Positions 8,437 to 16,454 of a DNA stretch of 64,000 bases are shown here, piece by piece (within the stretch, counting starts at the first letter, position 1; each line of letters begins with the position of its first letter). Under the pieces are notes generated by a model. The model did no database searches and was not told the origin of the DNA. It saw only the letters and a list, made by a program, of their open reading frames with translations. The stretch is from W-Chloroflexi-9 sp045863195 (GTDB lineage Bacteria > Chloroflexota > Dehalococcoidia > UBA2979). The stretch is from contig BTUI01000010.1 of the NCBI GenBank assembly GCA_045863195.1, positions 55,890 to 119,889 of the forward strand. Reading direction: 5' to 3'. Made by a program: the position numbers and the translations under genes.

Positions 8437-9025
8437 GCGATTCGGGCTGGTGGTTGGGCTGATGGCGGCGCTTGCCGCCATCAGCCTCGCCTCGCCTCGC
8501 CCCGTGGCAGCGCACGCCGACTTCCTCCGCTCCGACCCGCCGGCGGGGGAGGCCGTGCGGTCCGCGCCGGGGCGCCTGACCGTCTGGTTCACGCAGGAGC
8601 TGTTCCGGCGCGCGGGTGCGAACGTGCTGGAAGTGACGGGGCCAGGAGGCGAGCGGGTTGAGCTCGACGATGTCGTGGTCGACGAGGTGGATCGCACGCA
8701 GATGTCCGTGGGGCTTAAGCCTGACCTGCCCGCCGGGGAGTACTCGGTGGCGTGGACCACGCTCTCGGCCGTGGACGGCGACACGCACGAGGGCTCCTTC
8801 ACGTTCACCATCGACCCGGAAGCGCCGGCGCCTTCGCCCGCCCCGGAAGTGGTGACGCCAGTCGCCACCACCACCGCCGATCCGTCCCCGACGCCGGCGA
8901 CGGCGTTGCCATACCCGGATGAGCCGGGAACGTTCCCGTGGTGGGCGGTGATCGCTGCGGCGGGCATGGCCGCGGCCGGACTTGCCGGGGCGTGGGCGCT
9001 CCGGCTGGGTGGCCACCGCTCGTGA
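8393..9025 (+). CDS. copC: CopC-domain copper-binding protein, C-terminal membrane anchor
   Basis: A 210-residue protein: signal peptide ending VAAHA, CopC beta-barrel domain (~45-142), Pro/Thr-rich linker and a single C-terminal TM helix (~183-205). The likely Cu(II) ligands of this family are visible: the His just after signal cleavage (AHADFLRSDPPAG) and the Asp and His of GDTHEGSFTF. It probably binds Cu(II) at the outer face of the membrane and hands it to the CopD protein encoded next. The ATG at 8393 overlaps paralog B by 44 bases; a GTG at 8426 would overlap by only 11 and still leave a complete signal peptide, so either may be used. Its stop overlaps the next start (GTGA). Confidence 0.85.
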   Translation: MTRTLHSVVPPVGTKRFGLVVGLMAALAAISLASPRPVAAHADFLRSDPPAGEAVRSAPGRLTVWFTQELFRRAGANVLEVTGPGGERVELDDVVVDEVDRTQMSVGLKPDLPAGEYSVAWTTLSAVDGDTHEGSFTFTIDPEAPAPSPAPEVVTPVATTTADPSPTPATALPYPDEPGTFPWWAVIAAAGMAAAGLAGAWALRLGGHRS

Positions 9026-11274
9026 GGCGTACCGCCACGATCCTCGCGCTGGCCGTCCTTGTCCTCGCGGGGGCGTGGGCGGCCACGCGGGGCGTGGCGG
9101 AGGCGCATGCGGTGCTCGTGCGCTCCTCGCCCGCCGCAGGCGCGCAGTTGCCGGCCGCGCCGAGCGTTATCGACCTCTGGTTCTCGGAGCCGCTCGAGGC
9201 GCGCTTCTCGACGTTCGAGTTGCTTTCCACGGGCGGCGAAGCGCTCCCGGTGGACGGGCGGGCGGTGGATCCGCTGGACCCGTACCACCTGAGCGGATTG
9301 CCGCGCGGCCTGGGGCCGGGCCTCTACACCGTGTCGTACCGCAACGTCTCGCAGAGCGACGGGCACGAGTGGAGCGGGTCGTTCGCGTTCACCGTGCTGA
9401 ATCCGGACGGCAGCGTGCCCTCAGGCGAGGCGTACCAGCCCGAACTCGGGCGGCGGAACTCGCCCGCGAACATCCTCGGCCGGTGGTTCACGTTCCTCGG
9501 GTTCTCGCTCGCGGCCGGCGGCGCGCCGCTGCTCTGGACGCTCCGTCGCGCGGAGCGGGCAGCGGGCCTCGTGCCGTTGCACGCAGAGGCGTCCCGGCGC
9601 GTCGCGCTGGCGGGGCTCCCGCTGCTGGTTGCGGGCGGCGCGCTCGTCATCACCGCGCAGGCGCAGGCGATCCCGGGGGCCGGCATCGTCGAGATCGCCG
9701 GCACCACGCGCGGCGGCACGATCTGGCTCTGGCGCATGCTCGCCGTCGAGGCCGTCTCGATCCTGCTCGTGCTGTCGTTCCTCGCCGCCCGCTGGCGCGC
9801 GAGGCGTGGCGAAGTGGTGACGCTCGCTGCGCTCCCGCTCGCCGCGCTCGGGGGTCTCGCGACGGTGTCGCTGCTCAGCCACGCCGCGGCGGCGCCGGGT
9901 TGGGGCTGGGCCGTCGCCTTCGACCTCGTGCACTTCGCCGTCTCCGCCGCGTGGATCGGCGGCCTCGTCGTGCTACTGGTACTGGCACGGGCCGCGAGCG
10001 GCGCCTCGGTCGAACGTGGCGCGGTGATGGTGCACGCGGTCGTGCCGTTCGCGACGTTCGCGGCCGCGTCCGTCTTCGTCCTCGGCGTGACCGGCGTGCT
10101 GCGGTCGCTGGGCGAACTGCCGTCGCTGCCCGCCCTCTGGGAGACGGAGTACGGCCGCTGGCTGATCGCGAAGCTGGCGCTCGTCCTGCCGATGCTCGGC
10201 GTCGCGTGGCTGAACCGCCGCGCGGTCGCCGCATCACGCGGCGCGAAGGGGAAGGCCGGGCTGGAGGCGGCAGCGGCGCGGGTGCGCCGCCTGTTGCCGC
10301 TGGAGGTCGCCGCCGGCGCGGCCGTGCTGTTCACCGTCGCCGTCCTCGGCCAGGTGCCGACGCCGCGCGGTGCGACGGCGGTCGAGGCGGCGCCGGCGTC
10401 CGTGTTCAACGGTGTGGAGCAGTCCGGCACCCTCGCCGTCCACCTCCAGGTGACCCCGGCGGTCGTCGGCGACAACACGCTCCGCATCCACGTCTACAGC
10501 ACCGCCCCCGCGGAGGGCTGGGCCGGCGATGCACCCACCGGCGAGGTGACCCGGGTGCGCGTCACGTTCGCGCAGGCGGGCGCCCTCGGCGGCGAGTCGG
10601 TGGACGCCGTGCCGCAAGGGCAGGGCATCTACACCGCGCAGGGCTCGTTCCTGAGCCTGGCGCTCACCTGGAACCTCACGGTCGATGTCGCGCGCGCCGG
10701 ACAGGACGACGCGCGCTTCTCGTTCGTGGTGCCGATCGGGACGGGTGCCGCGGACGGCGCCTCGCGCGCTGCGTTCGCCTCGCCCGCGCCGCAACTCACG
10801 ACGAGGGTGCTCGGCGCGCTGATCGCGCTCACGCTCGGCGCCGGCCTGGCGCTCGGGTGGCGGCATCACCCGCGCTACTCCGCGGCGACGCAGACCGCCG
10901 GCTGGGTGCTGATCCTCGGTGCGGTGTGGGTGGGGACGACCGGCGGTGGCGGCGGCACGGTCGGGAACCCCTCGCCCGGTGATCCGGCGGCGATCGAGCG
11001 CGGAGCAACGCTCTTCCAGCAACGGTGCGTGACCTGTCACGGCGACGAGGGTCGAGGCGACGGCCCGGCCGCCGCCGACCTCACCCCGCCGCCGGCCGAC
11101 CTCCGCCTCCACGTGCCGCTGCACCCGGACACGGAGACGTACCTGTTCATCACCAACGGGGTGCCGGGGACGGCCATGCCGGCGTGGGAGGAACTGCTGA
11201 CCGAGCGCGAGCGCTGGGACCTGACGAACTACCTGATCGAGGCGTTCTCGAACGGCACCCAGCCGGCGCCGTAG
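9022..11274 (+). CDS. CopC-CopD-FixH-like-cytochrome c fusion protein
   Basis: A 750-residue membrane protein joining four parts. After a signal peptide comes a CopC domain (~29-128) with His after cleavage (EAHAVLVRSSPAAG) and the DGH of SDGHEWSG. Next is a CopD-type multi-helix domain (~150-455). An extracellular beta domain resembling FixH/YtkA (~470-590) follows, then two more TM helices (~600-640) and a C-terminal class I cytochrome c domain with heme site CVTCH (Cys669, Cys672, His673) and likely axial Met719 (GTAMPAW). CopD proteins are thought to move copper across the membrane; the fused heme suggests coupled reduction of Cu(II), which is inference. GTG start, coupled to copC by a 4-base overlap; its 3' end overlaps the convergent dus gene by 46 bases. 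Confidence 0.92.
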   Translation: MRRTATILALAVLVLAGAWAATRGVAEAHAVLVRSSPAAGAQLPAAPSVIDLWFSEPLEARFSTFELLSTGGEALPVDGRAVDPLDPYHLSGLPRGLGPGLYTVSYRNVSQSDGHEWSGSFAFTVLNPDGSVPSGEAYQPELGRRNSPANILGRWFTFLGFSLAAGGAPLLWTLRRAERAAGLVPLHAEASRRVALAGLPLLVAGGALVITAQAQAIPGAGIVEIAGTTRGGTIWLWRMLAVEAVSILLVLSFLAARWRARRGEVVTLAALPLAALGGLATVSLLSHAAAAPGWGWAVAFDLVHFAVSAAWIGGLVVLLVLARAASGASVERGAVMVHAVVPFATFAAASVFVLGVTGVLRSLGELPSLPALWETEYGRWLIAKLALVLPMLGVAWLNRRAVAASRGAKGKAGLEAAAARVRRLLPLEVAAGAAVLFTVAVLGQVPTPRGATAVEAAPASVFNGVEQSGTLAVHLQVTPAVVGDNTLRIHVYSTAPAEGWAGDAPTGEVTRVRVTFAQAGALGGESVDAVPQGQGIYTAQGSFLSLALTWNLTVDVARAGQDDARFSFVVPIGTGAADGASRAAFASPAPQLTTRVLGALIALTLGAGLALGWRHHPRYSAATQTAGWVLILGAVWVGTTGGGGGTVGNPSPGDPAAIERGATLFQQRCVTCHGDEGRGDGPAAADLTPPPADLRLHVPLHPDTETYLFITNGVPGTAMPAWEELLTERERWDLTNYLIEAFSNGTQPAP

Positions 11275-12224
11275 TCCTCCACGACCCGCTCGTACAGGCC
11301 GCGCACCGTTTCGAGGTCGCGCGACTGGAAGATCGCCGCCTTCAGCGGCCGCGCCTCCGGCCGCCCGGCGACGTACAGCGCCAGGTGCTTCTTCGTCTGG
11401 AGCAGCGCCTCGTGCGGCGGCATCATCTCCGTGATCAGCGCCAGGTGCGCCTCAATCACCTCTCGCTCGCGGGCGACGCGCTCCGCCGGCGGCCGCGCCT
11501 CGTGCGCCTCGTCGAACAGCCACGGCCGGCCGAGGGCGCCGCGGCCCACCATGACGCCCGCGCAGCCGGTCTCCTCCATCATGCGGCGCGCCTCCGCCAT
11601 CGAGCGGACGTCACCGTTGCCCGTGACGGGGACGTCCACGGCGCGCACCACGTCCGCGATCACGTCCCAGGGGGCGCGCCCGGTGTATCGCTGCGACCGC
11701 GTGCGAGGGTGCACGGTGATGCCGTCCACGCCCACGTCCTGCGCCATGCGGGCGACCTCCACCGCGTTCAGGTGGTCGTCGCTCCAGCCGCCGCGGATCT
11801 TGATGGTGAGCGGTACGTCGATGGCGCGACGGATCGCTGTCAGCAGCCGCGCTGTCGTCGCCACGTCGCGCATCAGGGCCGCGCCCTTGCCGCGCTTCGT
11901 CACCTTCGGCGCCGGGCAGCCCATGTTGATGTCGATGATGCTCGCGCCTGCCTCTACGAGGCGTTCCGCGGCGGGGACCATCGCCTCCGGATCGCAGCCG
12001 AGGAGTTGCATGGCGACCACGCCATCCTCCGGCCAGATGCGCGCCATGCGGAGTGTGCGCTGGTTGTCGTAGCGGAACGCCTCCGCGTCGATCTCCTCGT
12101 TCGTCGCGAAGCCCGCGCCACAGGCCACGGCCACGCGCCGGAAGGGTGCGTTCGTGTACGAGGCCATGGGCGCGAGGCGCACGGGCGCGGCGGCGATGAG
12201 GGCGGCGAGGTCGAGCGTCGGCAT
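11229..12224 (-). CDS. dus: tRNA-dihydrouridine synthase
   Basis: A 331-residue FMN enzyme that reduces specific uridines in tRNA to dihydrouridine with NADPH. Visible landmarks are the FMN-binding start APMASYTNAPFR (~residues 18-29), the catalytic Cys in NMGCPAPKVTKRGKG (~100-114), KIRGGW (~141-146), the His-containing HPRTRSQRYTG (~168-178) and GNGDVRS (~198-204). Length and motifs fit the DusB-like branch, though the subfamily is not certain. No ribosome site precedes the ATG; instead TTCACC-17-CATACT ends six bases before it, suggesting a leaderless message. Its last 46 bases overlap the end of the cytochrome fusion gene on the other strand. Confidence 0.9.
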   Translation of the reverse strand: MPTLDLAALIAAAPVRLAPMASYTNAPFRRVAVACGAGFATNEEIDAEAFRYDNQRTLRMARIWPEDGVVAMQLLGCDPEAMVPAAERLVEAGASIIDINMGCPAPKVTKRGKGAALMRDVATTARLLTAIRRAIDVPLTIKIRGGWSDDHLNAVEVARMAQDVGVDGITVHPRTRSQRYTGRAPWDVIADVVRAVDVPVTGNGDVRSMAEARRMMEETGCAGVMVGRGALGRPWLFDEAHEARPPAERVAREREVIEAHLALITEMMPPHEALLQTKKHLALYVAGRPEARPLKAAIFQSRDLETVRGLYERVVEDYGAGWVPFENASIR

Positions 12225-12230
12225 CTGTCG

Positions 12231-12259
12231 AGTATGGCCGCCCGGCGGGACGAGGTGAA
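12231..12259 (-). promoter_or_regulatory. candidate leaderless promoter of dus
   Basis: On the minus strand TTCACC (12259-12254), a 17-base spacer and CATACT (12236-12231) stand exactly six bases from the ATG at 12224, which would put the transcript's first base at the start codon. No Shine-Dalgarno-like sequence is present. Confidence 0.42.
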
Positions 12260-12288
12260 GTGCGATGAAGTGCGGGGCATGAAGCGAA

Positions 12289-12316
12289 GGGGCCCCGCCG
12301 TTGCCGGCGAGGCCCC
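12289..12316 (-). terminator. hairpin downstream of the thiolase gene
   Basis: The stem GGGGCC (12289-12294) / GGCCCC (12311-12316) continues inward, after one mismatch, as CGCCG / CGGCG around a 4-base loop (TTGC). It lies 26 bases past the thiolase stop and before dus, fitting a terminator, although no strong U-run follows. Confidence 0.5.
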
Positions 12317-12341
12317 TCGATGGTTCGCGTGGAGCGCGAGG

Positions 12342-13541
12342 CTACACGGTGAGGACCAGCGTGCCGGTGGCGGAGAGGCTGCCGCCGGTGCCGTTCACGA
12401 TGCAGGAGTTCGCGTTCGTCTGCTTGCCCTTCAGGCCGTGGACGCCGTCCTCGGCCGTGCGGGAGAGCTGGCGGTACGCCTCCACCAGGAGCTGCATGCC
12501 GTACATACCGGAGTGGTTGAACGACAGGCCGCCACCGTTGGTGTTGACCGGGAACGAGCCACCGGGGGCGGTGCGCCCGTCCTTGAAGAGGCTCGGGCCC
12601 TCGCCGCGCTTGGTGAGGCCAAGCATCTCCGCGGTGATGGCGACGGTGATCGTGAACGAGTCGTAGATCATCGCCATCTCCATGTCCTCCGGGCCCATGC
12701 CGGCCATCTTGTAGGCACGGCCGGCGGACGCGGCGGCGGAGGTCGCGGTGAAGTCCTTCATCTCCAGCATCGTCTGGTGGCCGATCGCCTCACCCGCGCC
12801 GGCGACCCAGACCGGCGGCGTGCGGAAGGAGCGTGCGGCCGCCTCGGAGGCGACGATGACGGCGCCGCCGTGGTCGGTGACCAGGCAGCAGTCCAGGATG
12901 TTCAGCGGCCAGGAGATGATGCGGGAGTTGATCACGTCCTCAACGGTGATCGGGCCGCCGTTGGGGTTCGTCTCCTTGGAGTGCATCACGGCGCGCGGGT
13001 TGAGCATGGCCCACTTGCGGGTGCTCACCGCGATCTCCGCGAAGTCCTCCTTGGTGGTGCCCCACTGGTGCATGTGCCGCGTCATGGCGTGCGAGTACTG
13101 CGACGGGGCGCCCATCACGCCGTACGGCGTCATGAACTGCGCGTCCGGGCCGAGTGCGTCGCCGCCGCCGCCACCCGCGGCGCCCCGCGGGAAGGAGCGC
13201 CGGGAGTAGCCGGCCTGGCCGTTCACGACCACGCCGATGTCGAACATGCCGGCGTTGATCGCGGCGACCATGTGCGCCACGTGGATCTGGAAGGAGCAGC
13301 CGCCCACGGCGGTGGTGTCCACCCACTTCGGCACGATGCCGAGGTACTCCGCATACGCGTTGGCGCCGCCCGGGTTGGCGATCGCCTCGATGTCCTTCGT
13401 GGTGATGCCGGCTTCGCGGCAGGCGTTATGGATCGCCTCCACGCCGAGCATCATGTCCGTCTTCGGGGTTGTCGGGTACCCGATCTCGTCCGCTTCACCC
13501 GCCGCGACGATGGCGGCGGCCTTCGAGGGGTTGCTGGGCAT
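12342..13541 (-). CDS. thiolase family protein (acetyl-CoA acetyltransferase-like, SCP2-thiolase type)
   Basis: A 399-residue thiolase-fold protein, probably joining or cleaving a 3-ketoacyl-CoA. It keeps a Cys at the nucleophile position (VGGCSF, Cys82), the loop YDSFT (~278-282), a C-terminal active-site motif with His (NGGGLSFNHSGM, ~333-344) and a second Cys near CIVNGTGG (~379). So, unlike its paralog at 18361-19548, it could be a true thiolase. It is the second gene of a pair with a DUF35 protein; such thiolase/DUF35 pairs act as complexes in archaeal mevalonate synthesis and in bacterial side-chain retro-aldolases. The ATG follows GGAGG by five bases. The substrate is unknown. Confidence 0.85.
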   Translation of the reverse strand: MPSNPSKAAAIVAAGEADEIGYPTTPKTDMMLGVEAIHNACREAGITTKDIEAIANPGGANAYAEYLGIVPKWVDTTAVGGCSFQIHVAHMVAAINAGMFDIGVVVNGQAGYSRRSFPRGAAGGGGGDALGPDAQFMTPYGVMGAPSQYSHAMTRHMHQWGTTKEDFAEIAVSTRKWAMLNPRAVMHSKETNPNGGPITVEDVINSRIISWPLNILDCCLVTDHGGAVIVASEAAARSFRTPPVWVAGAGEAIGHQTMLEMKDFTATSAAASAGRAYKMAGMGPEDMEMAMIYDSFTITVAITAEMLGLTKRGEGPSLFKDGRTAPGGSFPVNTNGGGLSFNHSGMYGMQLLVEAYRQLSRTAEDGVHGLKGKQTNANSCIVNGTGGSLSATGTLVLTV

Positions 13542-13557
13542 CAGTTCCTCCGCTTCC

Positions 13558-13983
13558 CTAGCCGACCACGCGCCAGTACGGGATGGTGACGTCGTCGTTG
13601 GCCTTCTCGAACTCGATCCGGCACAGCGCGCCGATCTTCTTCATGATCTCCTCGGGCTTGGTGGGGTCCACGCCGCGGAGCACCGTGAAGATCCGGTCAC
13701 CTTCGCGCAGGTCGATGTAAGCCGTGACGAACGGGGCCTCTTCCGCCCAGCCGCCGGCGGCGCGGTGCTGCACCGCGAACGTGTGCAGGTACCCCTCGCC
13801 GGTCGCCTCGATCCATTCGATGGACCGGGAGCCGCAGTTCGGGCAGACGATGCGCGGGTAGAAGTGTACGCGGCTACATGCCGTGCACCGGGGCAACTTG
13901 AGCTTGCCCTCCTTCGCGCCGTCCCAGTACGGCTTGTTGACGAACGGATCCGGGATCGGGATGGGCTTGTTGTAGTCGGGCAA
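13558..13983 (-). CDS. DUF35 OB-fold protein with N-terminal zinc ribbon
   Basis: A 141-residue partner protein of the thiolase encoded just downstream (16-base gap). It has an N-terminal helix, a rubredoxin-like zinc ribbon (CTAC ... CPNC, ~residues 34-53) and an OB-fold that in related complexes forms the tunnel for the CoA ester (~54-141; TGEGYLHTFAV, FVTAYIDL). The start is TTG: there is a strong GAGGAGGGGG ribosome site six bases upstream and no ATG nearby in frame. It likely has no catalytic activity of its own and shapes the thiolase active site. Confidence 0.85.
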   Translation of the reverse strand: MPDYNKPIPIPDPFVNKPYWDGAKEGKLKLPRCTACSRVHFYPRIVCPNCGSRSIEWIEATGEGYLHTFAVQHRAAGGWAEEAPFVTAYIDLREGDRIFTVLRGVDPTKPEEIMKKIGALCRIEFEKANDDVTIPYWRVVG

Positions 13984-14150
13984 TCGACACCCCCTCCTCG
14001 CGTCGCTCGAAGGCGACAGGCTGGCTCATGCCGGGGGCGGGCGCCCGCGGGCGCGCGGAAGGTACGCCCGAGGCGAGCAGGGCGTCAACGAACGTTGTGG
14101 TGCGTGAAACAGTGTGATGCGGAACGGGCAGGCCGGAGCCCCGCGGCCGC

Positions 14151-14426
14151 TCAGGAGGCGGCGCGCAGCGCCTCCGTGGCCGCGTCGGTGCCGCCCTCGG
14201 AGGCGACGTAGCCGGGGTGGCGGTGGGCGCGGAGGTGTTCGATGGCGCGGGTGATGAAATCACCACAGGCCGGGCAGAGGGTGCAGAGGGTCAGGCCCGC
14301 GCCACGCGGCACGATCGACCACCGCTGGTGTGAGAGGAAGACCACCGCCCCCTCAGCACGCTCCATCCGCACCGCTTCGGCCTCCAGCGGGCCCTGGCAG
14401 CAGTCGCACGCCTGCGTGCTGATCAT
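14151..14426 (-). CDS. small protein with two CxxC pairs, unknown function
   Basis: A 91-residue soluble protein I do not recognise. It has CDCC near the N-terminus (~residues 8-11) and CTLCPAC in the middle (~48-54), enough ligands for one treble-clef or ribbon-like zinc site, followed by a helix (FITRAIEHLRAHRH). Its ATG overlaps the stop of the upstream small gene (ATGA), so the two form a coupled pair. It shares the layout CxxC - about 40 residues - CxxC with that neighbour, which points to duplication or a paired role. No DNA-binding or enzyme motif is visible. Confidence 0.6.
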   Translation of the reverse strand: MISTQACDCCQGPLEAEAVRMERAEGAVVFLSHQRWSIVPRGAGLTLCTLCPACGDFITRAIEHLRAHRHPGYVASEGGTDAATEALRAAS

Positions 14427-14647
14427 CGGACGCCTCCCCGAGGCGACCGGGTGAGGAGGAACGCAGCCGAGTTGACGTAATCAGCGCACGGGTCGCAGAG
14501 GACGTACTCGACAGGCTCCTGGCCGGGCACGAACCGGGCGTCGCCCTGCTGGCTGGCCGGCACCATGGTGCCGGCGGTCAGGGTGACGCCGCGGACCTCG
14601 CGGCCCAGCGGTGCATCGCACGTGTCGCAGCGGATCACAATCGCCAT
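14423..14647 (-). CDS. small protein with two CxxC pairs, unknown function
   Basis: A 74-residue protein with CDTC (~residues 7-10) and CDPC (~51-54), probably one zinc-binding knuckle, and a short C-terminal helix. The middle, TAGTMVPASQQGDARF, lacks hydrophobic TM character, so it should be cytoplasmic. The ATG at 14647 begins MAIVIRCDTC; longer in-frame extensions run into the downstream hairpin of the helicase gene and are not supported. It overlaps the next small gene by four bases. The function is unknown. Confidence 0.6.
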   Translation of the reverse strand: MAIVIRCDTCDAPLGREVRGVTLTAGTMVPASQQGDARFVPGQEPVEYVLCDPCADYVNSAAFLLTRSPRGGVR

Positions 14648-14696
14648 GCCCCGATCTTCGGCAGGGCGGACGGGTTCCCGAAGCCCCCGGATGTGC

Positions 14697-14732
14697 CGAG
14701 GGCCGGCCACGCGGTTGCGCGACCGGCCCTCG
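14697..14732 (-). terminator. hairpin downstream of the DEAD-box helicase gene
   Basis: A perfect 10-bp stem CGAGGGCCGG (14697-14706) / CCGGCCCTCG (14723-14732) with a 16-base loop sits 30 bases past the helicase stop and 50 bases before the next gene on the same strand. There is no U-run, so Rho-assisted or structural termination is more likely. Confidence 0.5.
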
Positions 14733-14762
14733 ACGTTGGGCCGAAGCCCGTAGGGCGGGCTA

Positions 14763-16100
14763 TTAGCGGCGGCGGAAGCCGTTCGTCGGGCGGCCGCCAC
14801 GGCCACCGTTGCCGCCGGGGCGGCCACCGCGGGGAGCCGGACGGGTGCCCGGGCGGCCGCGGAAGGTGTCCGGCAGGACCGCGCCGGCCGGTGCGTCCCA
14901 CGCGCCGAGGTCATCGAGCCGCTCGTCGTCCGGGCGCATCGGGACGATGGCGTAGTCCACGCCGGCCTCGCGCTGGACGCCGACGACATCCCGCGCCTGG
15001 TCGGAGAGCACCAGCGTCACCACCAGGCCGTCCGCGCCGGCACGGGCCGTGCGGCCCGAGCGGTGCAGGTAGGTCTTGCCGTCCTCCGGCGGGTCGAAGT
15101 GCAGCACCACGTCCACGCCGTCCACGTGCAGGCCGCGGGCCGCCACGTTCGTGGCGACGAGGACGCGCGCGTCACCGGCGGAGAAGCGGGCGAGCGTGCG
15201 CTCGCGCTGGTTCTGGCTGCAGCGGCCGTGGATCGGCAGCGCGCGGCGGTCATCCAGGTCCAACTGGTCGGCGAGGCGGTCCGCGCCGTGCGTGGTGCGG
15301 GAGAAGACCACCGCACGCTCAGCGCCGGCCAGGATGCGCGCCGCGACGGCGAGCTTGTCCTCGTACGACACGCCGATGAAGCGCTGCTTCAGCGTCTGCA
15401 CCGTGGGCGTGTCGGAGATGACCTCCAGCCGGACGGGGTCCTGCTGGTAGCGGCGCGAGATCGAGCCCGCGACGCCGTCCAGGGTGGCGGAGAAGAGCAG
15501 CGTCTGCGGCTTCTCCGGGATCTGGTCCAGGATGCGCTGGATCTGGGGCAGGAAGCCCATGTCCGCCATCTGGTCGGCCTCGTCCAGCACCACGAATGAG
15601 ACGTCGTCCATCGTCAGTTCGCCGCGCTCGAGGAGGTCGTTGAGGCGGCCCGGCGTGGCGATCACGATGTCCACGCCGGCGTGCAGCGCGCGGATCTGGC
15701 GGACCATGGAGGAGCCGCCGTAGATCGCGCACAGCCACAGCCCGCGCGAGGCGGCGAGCGGTGCGAGTTCGTCCGCGACCTGGTTGGCGAGTTCACGCGT
15801 GGGCACCAGCACCAGCGAGTGCGGGCGGCGACGCTTTGCCGTGGTCGTGCGCTCGATCATCGGCAGGCCGAAGGCGAGCGTCTTGCCGGAGCCGGTCTGG
15901 GCCATGCCGCAGACATCGCGGCCGGCCATGGCGTCCGGAATGGTGAGCGCCTGCACCGGGAACGGGCGTGTGATGCCGTTCGCGGACAGCGCCGTGACAA
16001 GGTCCGGCGACAGGCCGAGCGCCTCGAACGTGGTGTCGAGCGCCGGGTCGCCGGTCTGGGTGGAGGTGCGGGCCGGGGTCGTGCCGGCCGGCGGGGTCAT
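14763..16100 (-). CDS. DEAD-box RNA helicase
   Basis: A 445-residue ATP-dependent RNA helicase. Motifs appear in order: Q motif (GITRPFPVQ, ~43-51), Walker A (AQTGSGKT, ~67-74), PTREL, TPGR, DEAD (VLDEADQM, ~169-176), SAT (~202), and in the second RecA domain VVFSRT, ARGL and HRSGRTAR (~351-358). The last ~30 residues are a Gly/Arg-rich tail (RGGRPGGNGGRGG type), as in RhlE/CsdA proteins that bind RNA or ribosomal particles. It probably serves ribosome assembly or mRNA turnover. I start at the ATG at 16100; the frame stays open upstream for 330 bases, but that part is low-quality and not conserved-looking. Confidence 0.92.
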   Translation of the reverse strand: MTPPAGTTPARTSTQTGDPALDTTFEALGLSPDLVTALSANGITRPFPVQALTIPDAMAGRDVCGMAQTGSGKTLAFGLPMIERTTTAKRRRPHSLVLVPTRELANQVADELAPLAASRGLWLCAIYGGSSMVRQIRALHAGVDIVIATPGRLNDLLERGELTMDDVSFVVLDEADQMADMGFLPQIQRILDQIPEKPQTLLFSATLDGVAGSISRRYQQDPVRLEVISDTPTVQTLKQRFIGVSYEDKLAVAARILAGAERAVVFSRTTHGADRLADQLDLDDRRALPIHGRCSQNQRERTLARFSAGDARVLVATNVAARGLHVDGVDVVLHFDPPEDGKTYLHRSGRTARAGADGLVVTLVLSDQARDVVGVQREAGVDYAIVPMRPDDERLDDLGAWDAPAGAVLPDTFRGRPGTRPAPRGGRPGGNGGRGGRPTNGFRRR

Positions 16101-16454
16101 GAGTACCAGGAGATGCTCCCTCTCGGGGATGTCGGTGCCAGTGCAGGGGCCGGCCCGGTGCGCTCGCGCGCCAACGGGAACGAAGGAACGCCCCACCGAC
16201 GGCGGGCATTCCGCTGCTCGTGTGAATCTCAGAGGCCGGTGCACCGGGCGGTCGGGCCAGCGTTCGGACACTGGCGGCCAGGCGTTCTTCCGGGCGTCAC
16301 ACGAACAGGCCGTCGTGCCGAGAAGAAGGAGGAATCTGAGGAGTCTGTCGCGCTGCCCTCGCGAATCGTGCGTGGACGGGGCGGCGAACCTGCAACCACC
16401 GTACCACGCTCCCGCGGTACGGGTGCCATCGGGCATGTCCCGAGGTCCGAGGGG
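16101..16454. other. 354-base gap upstream of the helicase gene
   Basis: This stretch carries open frames on both strands, but none with a ribosome site or recognisable product. It is the expected place for a long 5' leader and promoter of the helicase gene, as is common for cold-induced DEAD-box genes. I see no convincing promoter hexamers or strong hairpin. Confidence 0.3.

Noticed and set aside
8982..10982. 666-residue plus-strand open frame over the copper fusion gene
   Set aside because: Arg/Pro/Gly-rich translation without hydrophobic segments or motifs; it is the out-of-frame shadow of the CopC-CopD gene in very GC-rich DNA.
11025..13589. 854-residue plus-strand open frame
   Set aside because: Crosses the heme domain in another frame and runs antisense to dus and the thiolase; no plausible protein features.
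16101..16436. N-terminal extension of the DEAD-box helicase to 16436
   Set aside because: The extra 112 residues are Arg/Pro/Cys-rich and lack conservation-like features; the ATG at 16100 gives a normal helicase length.
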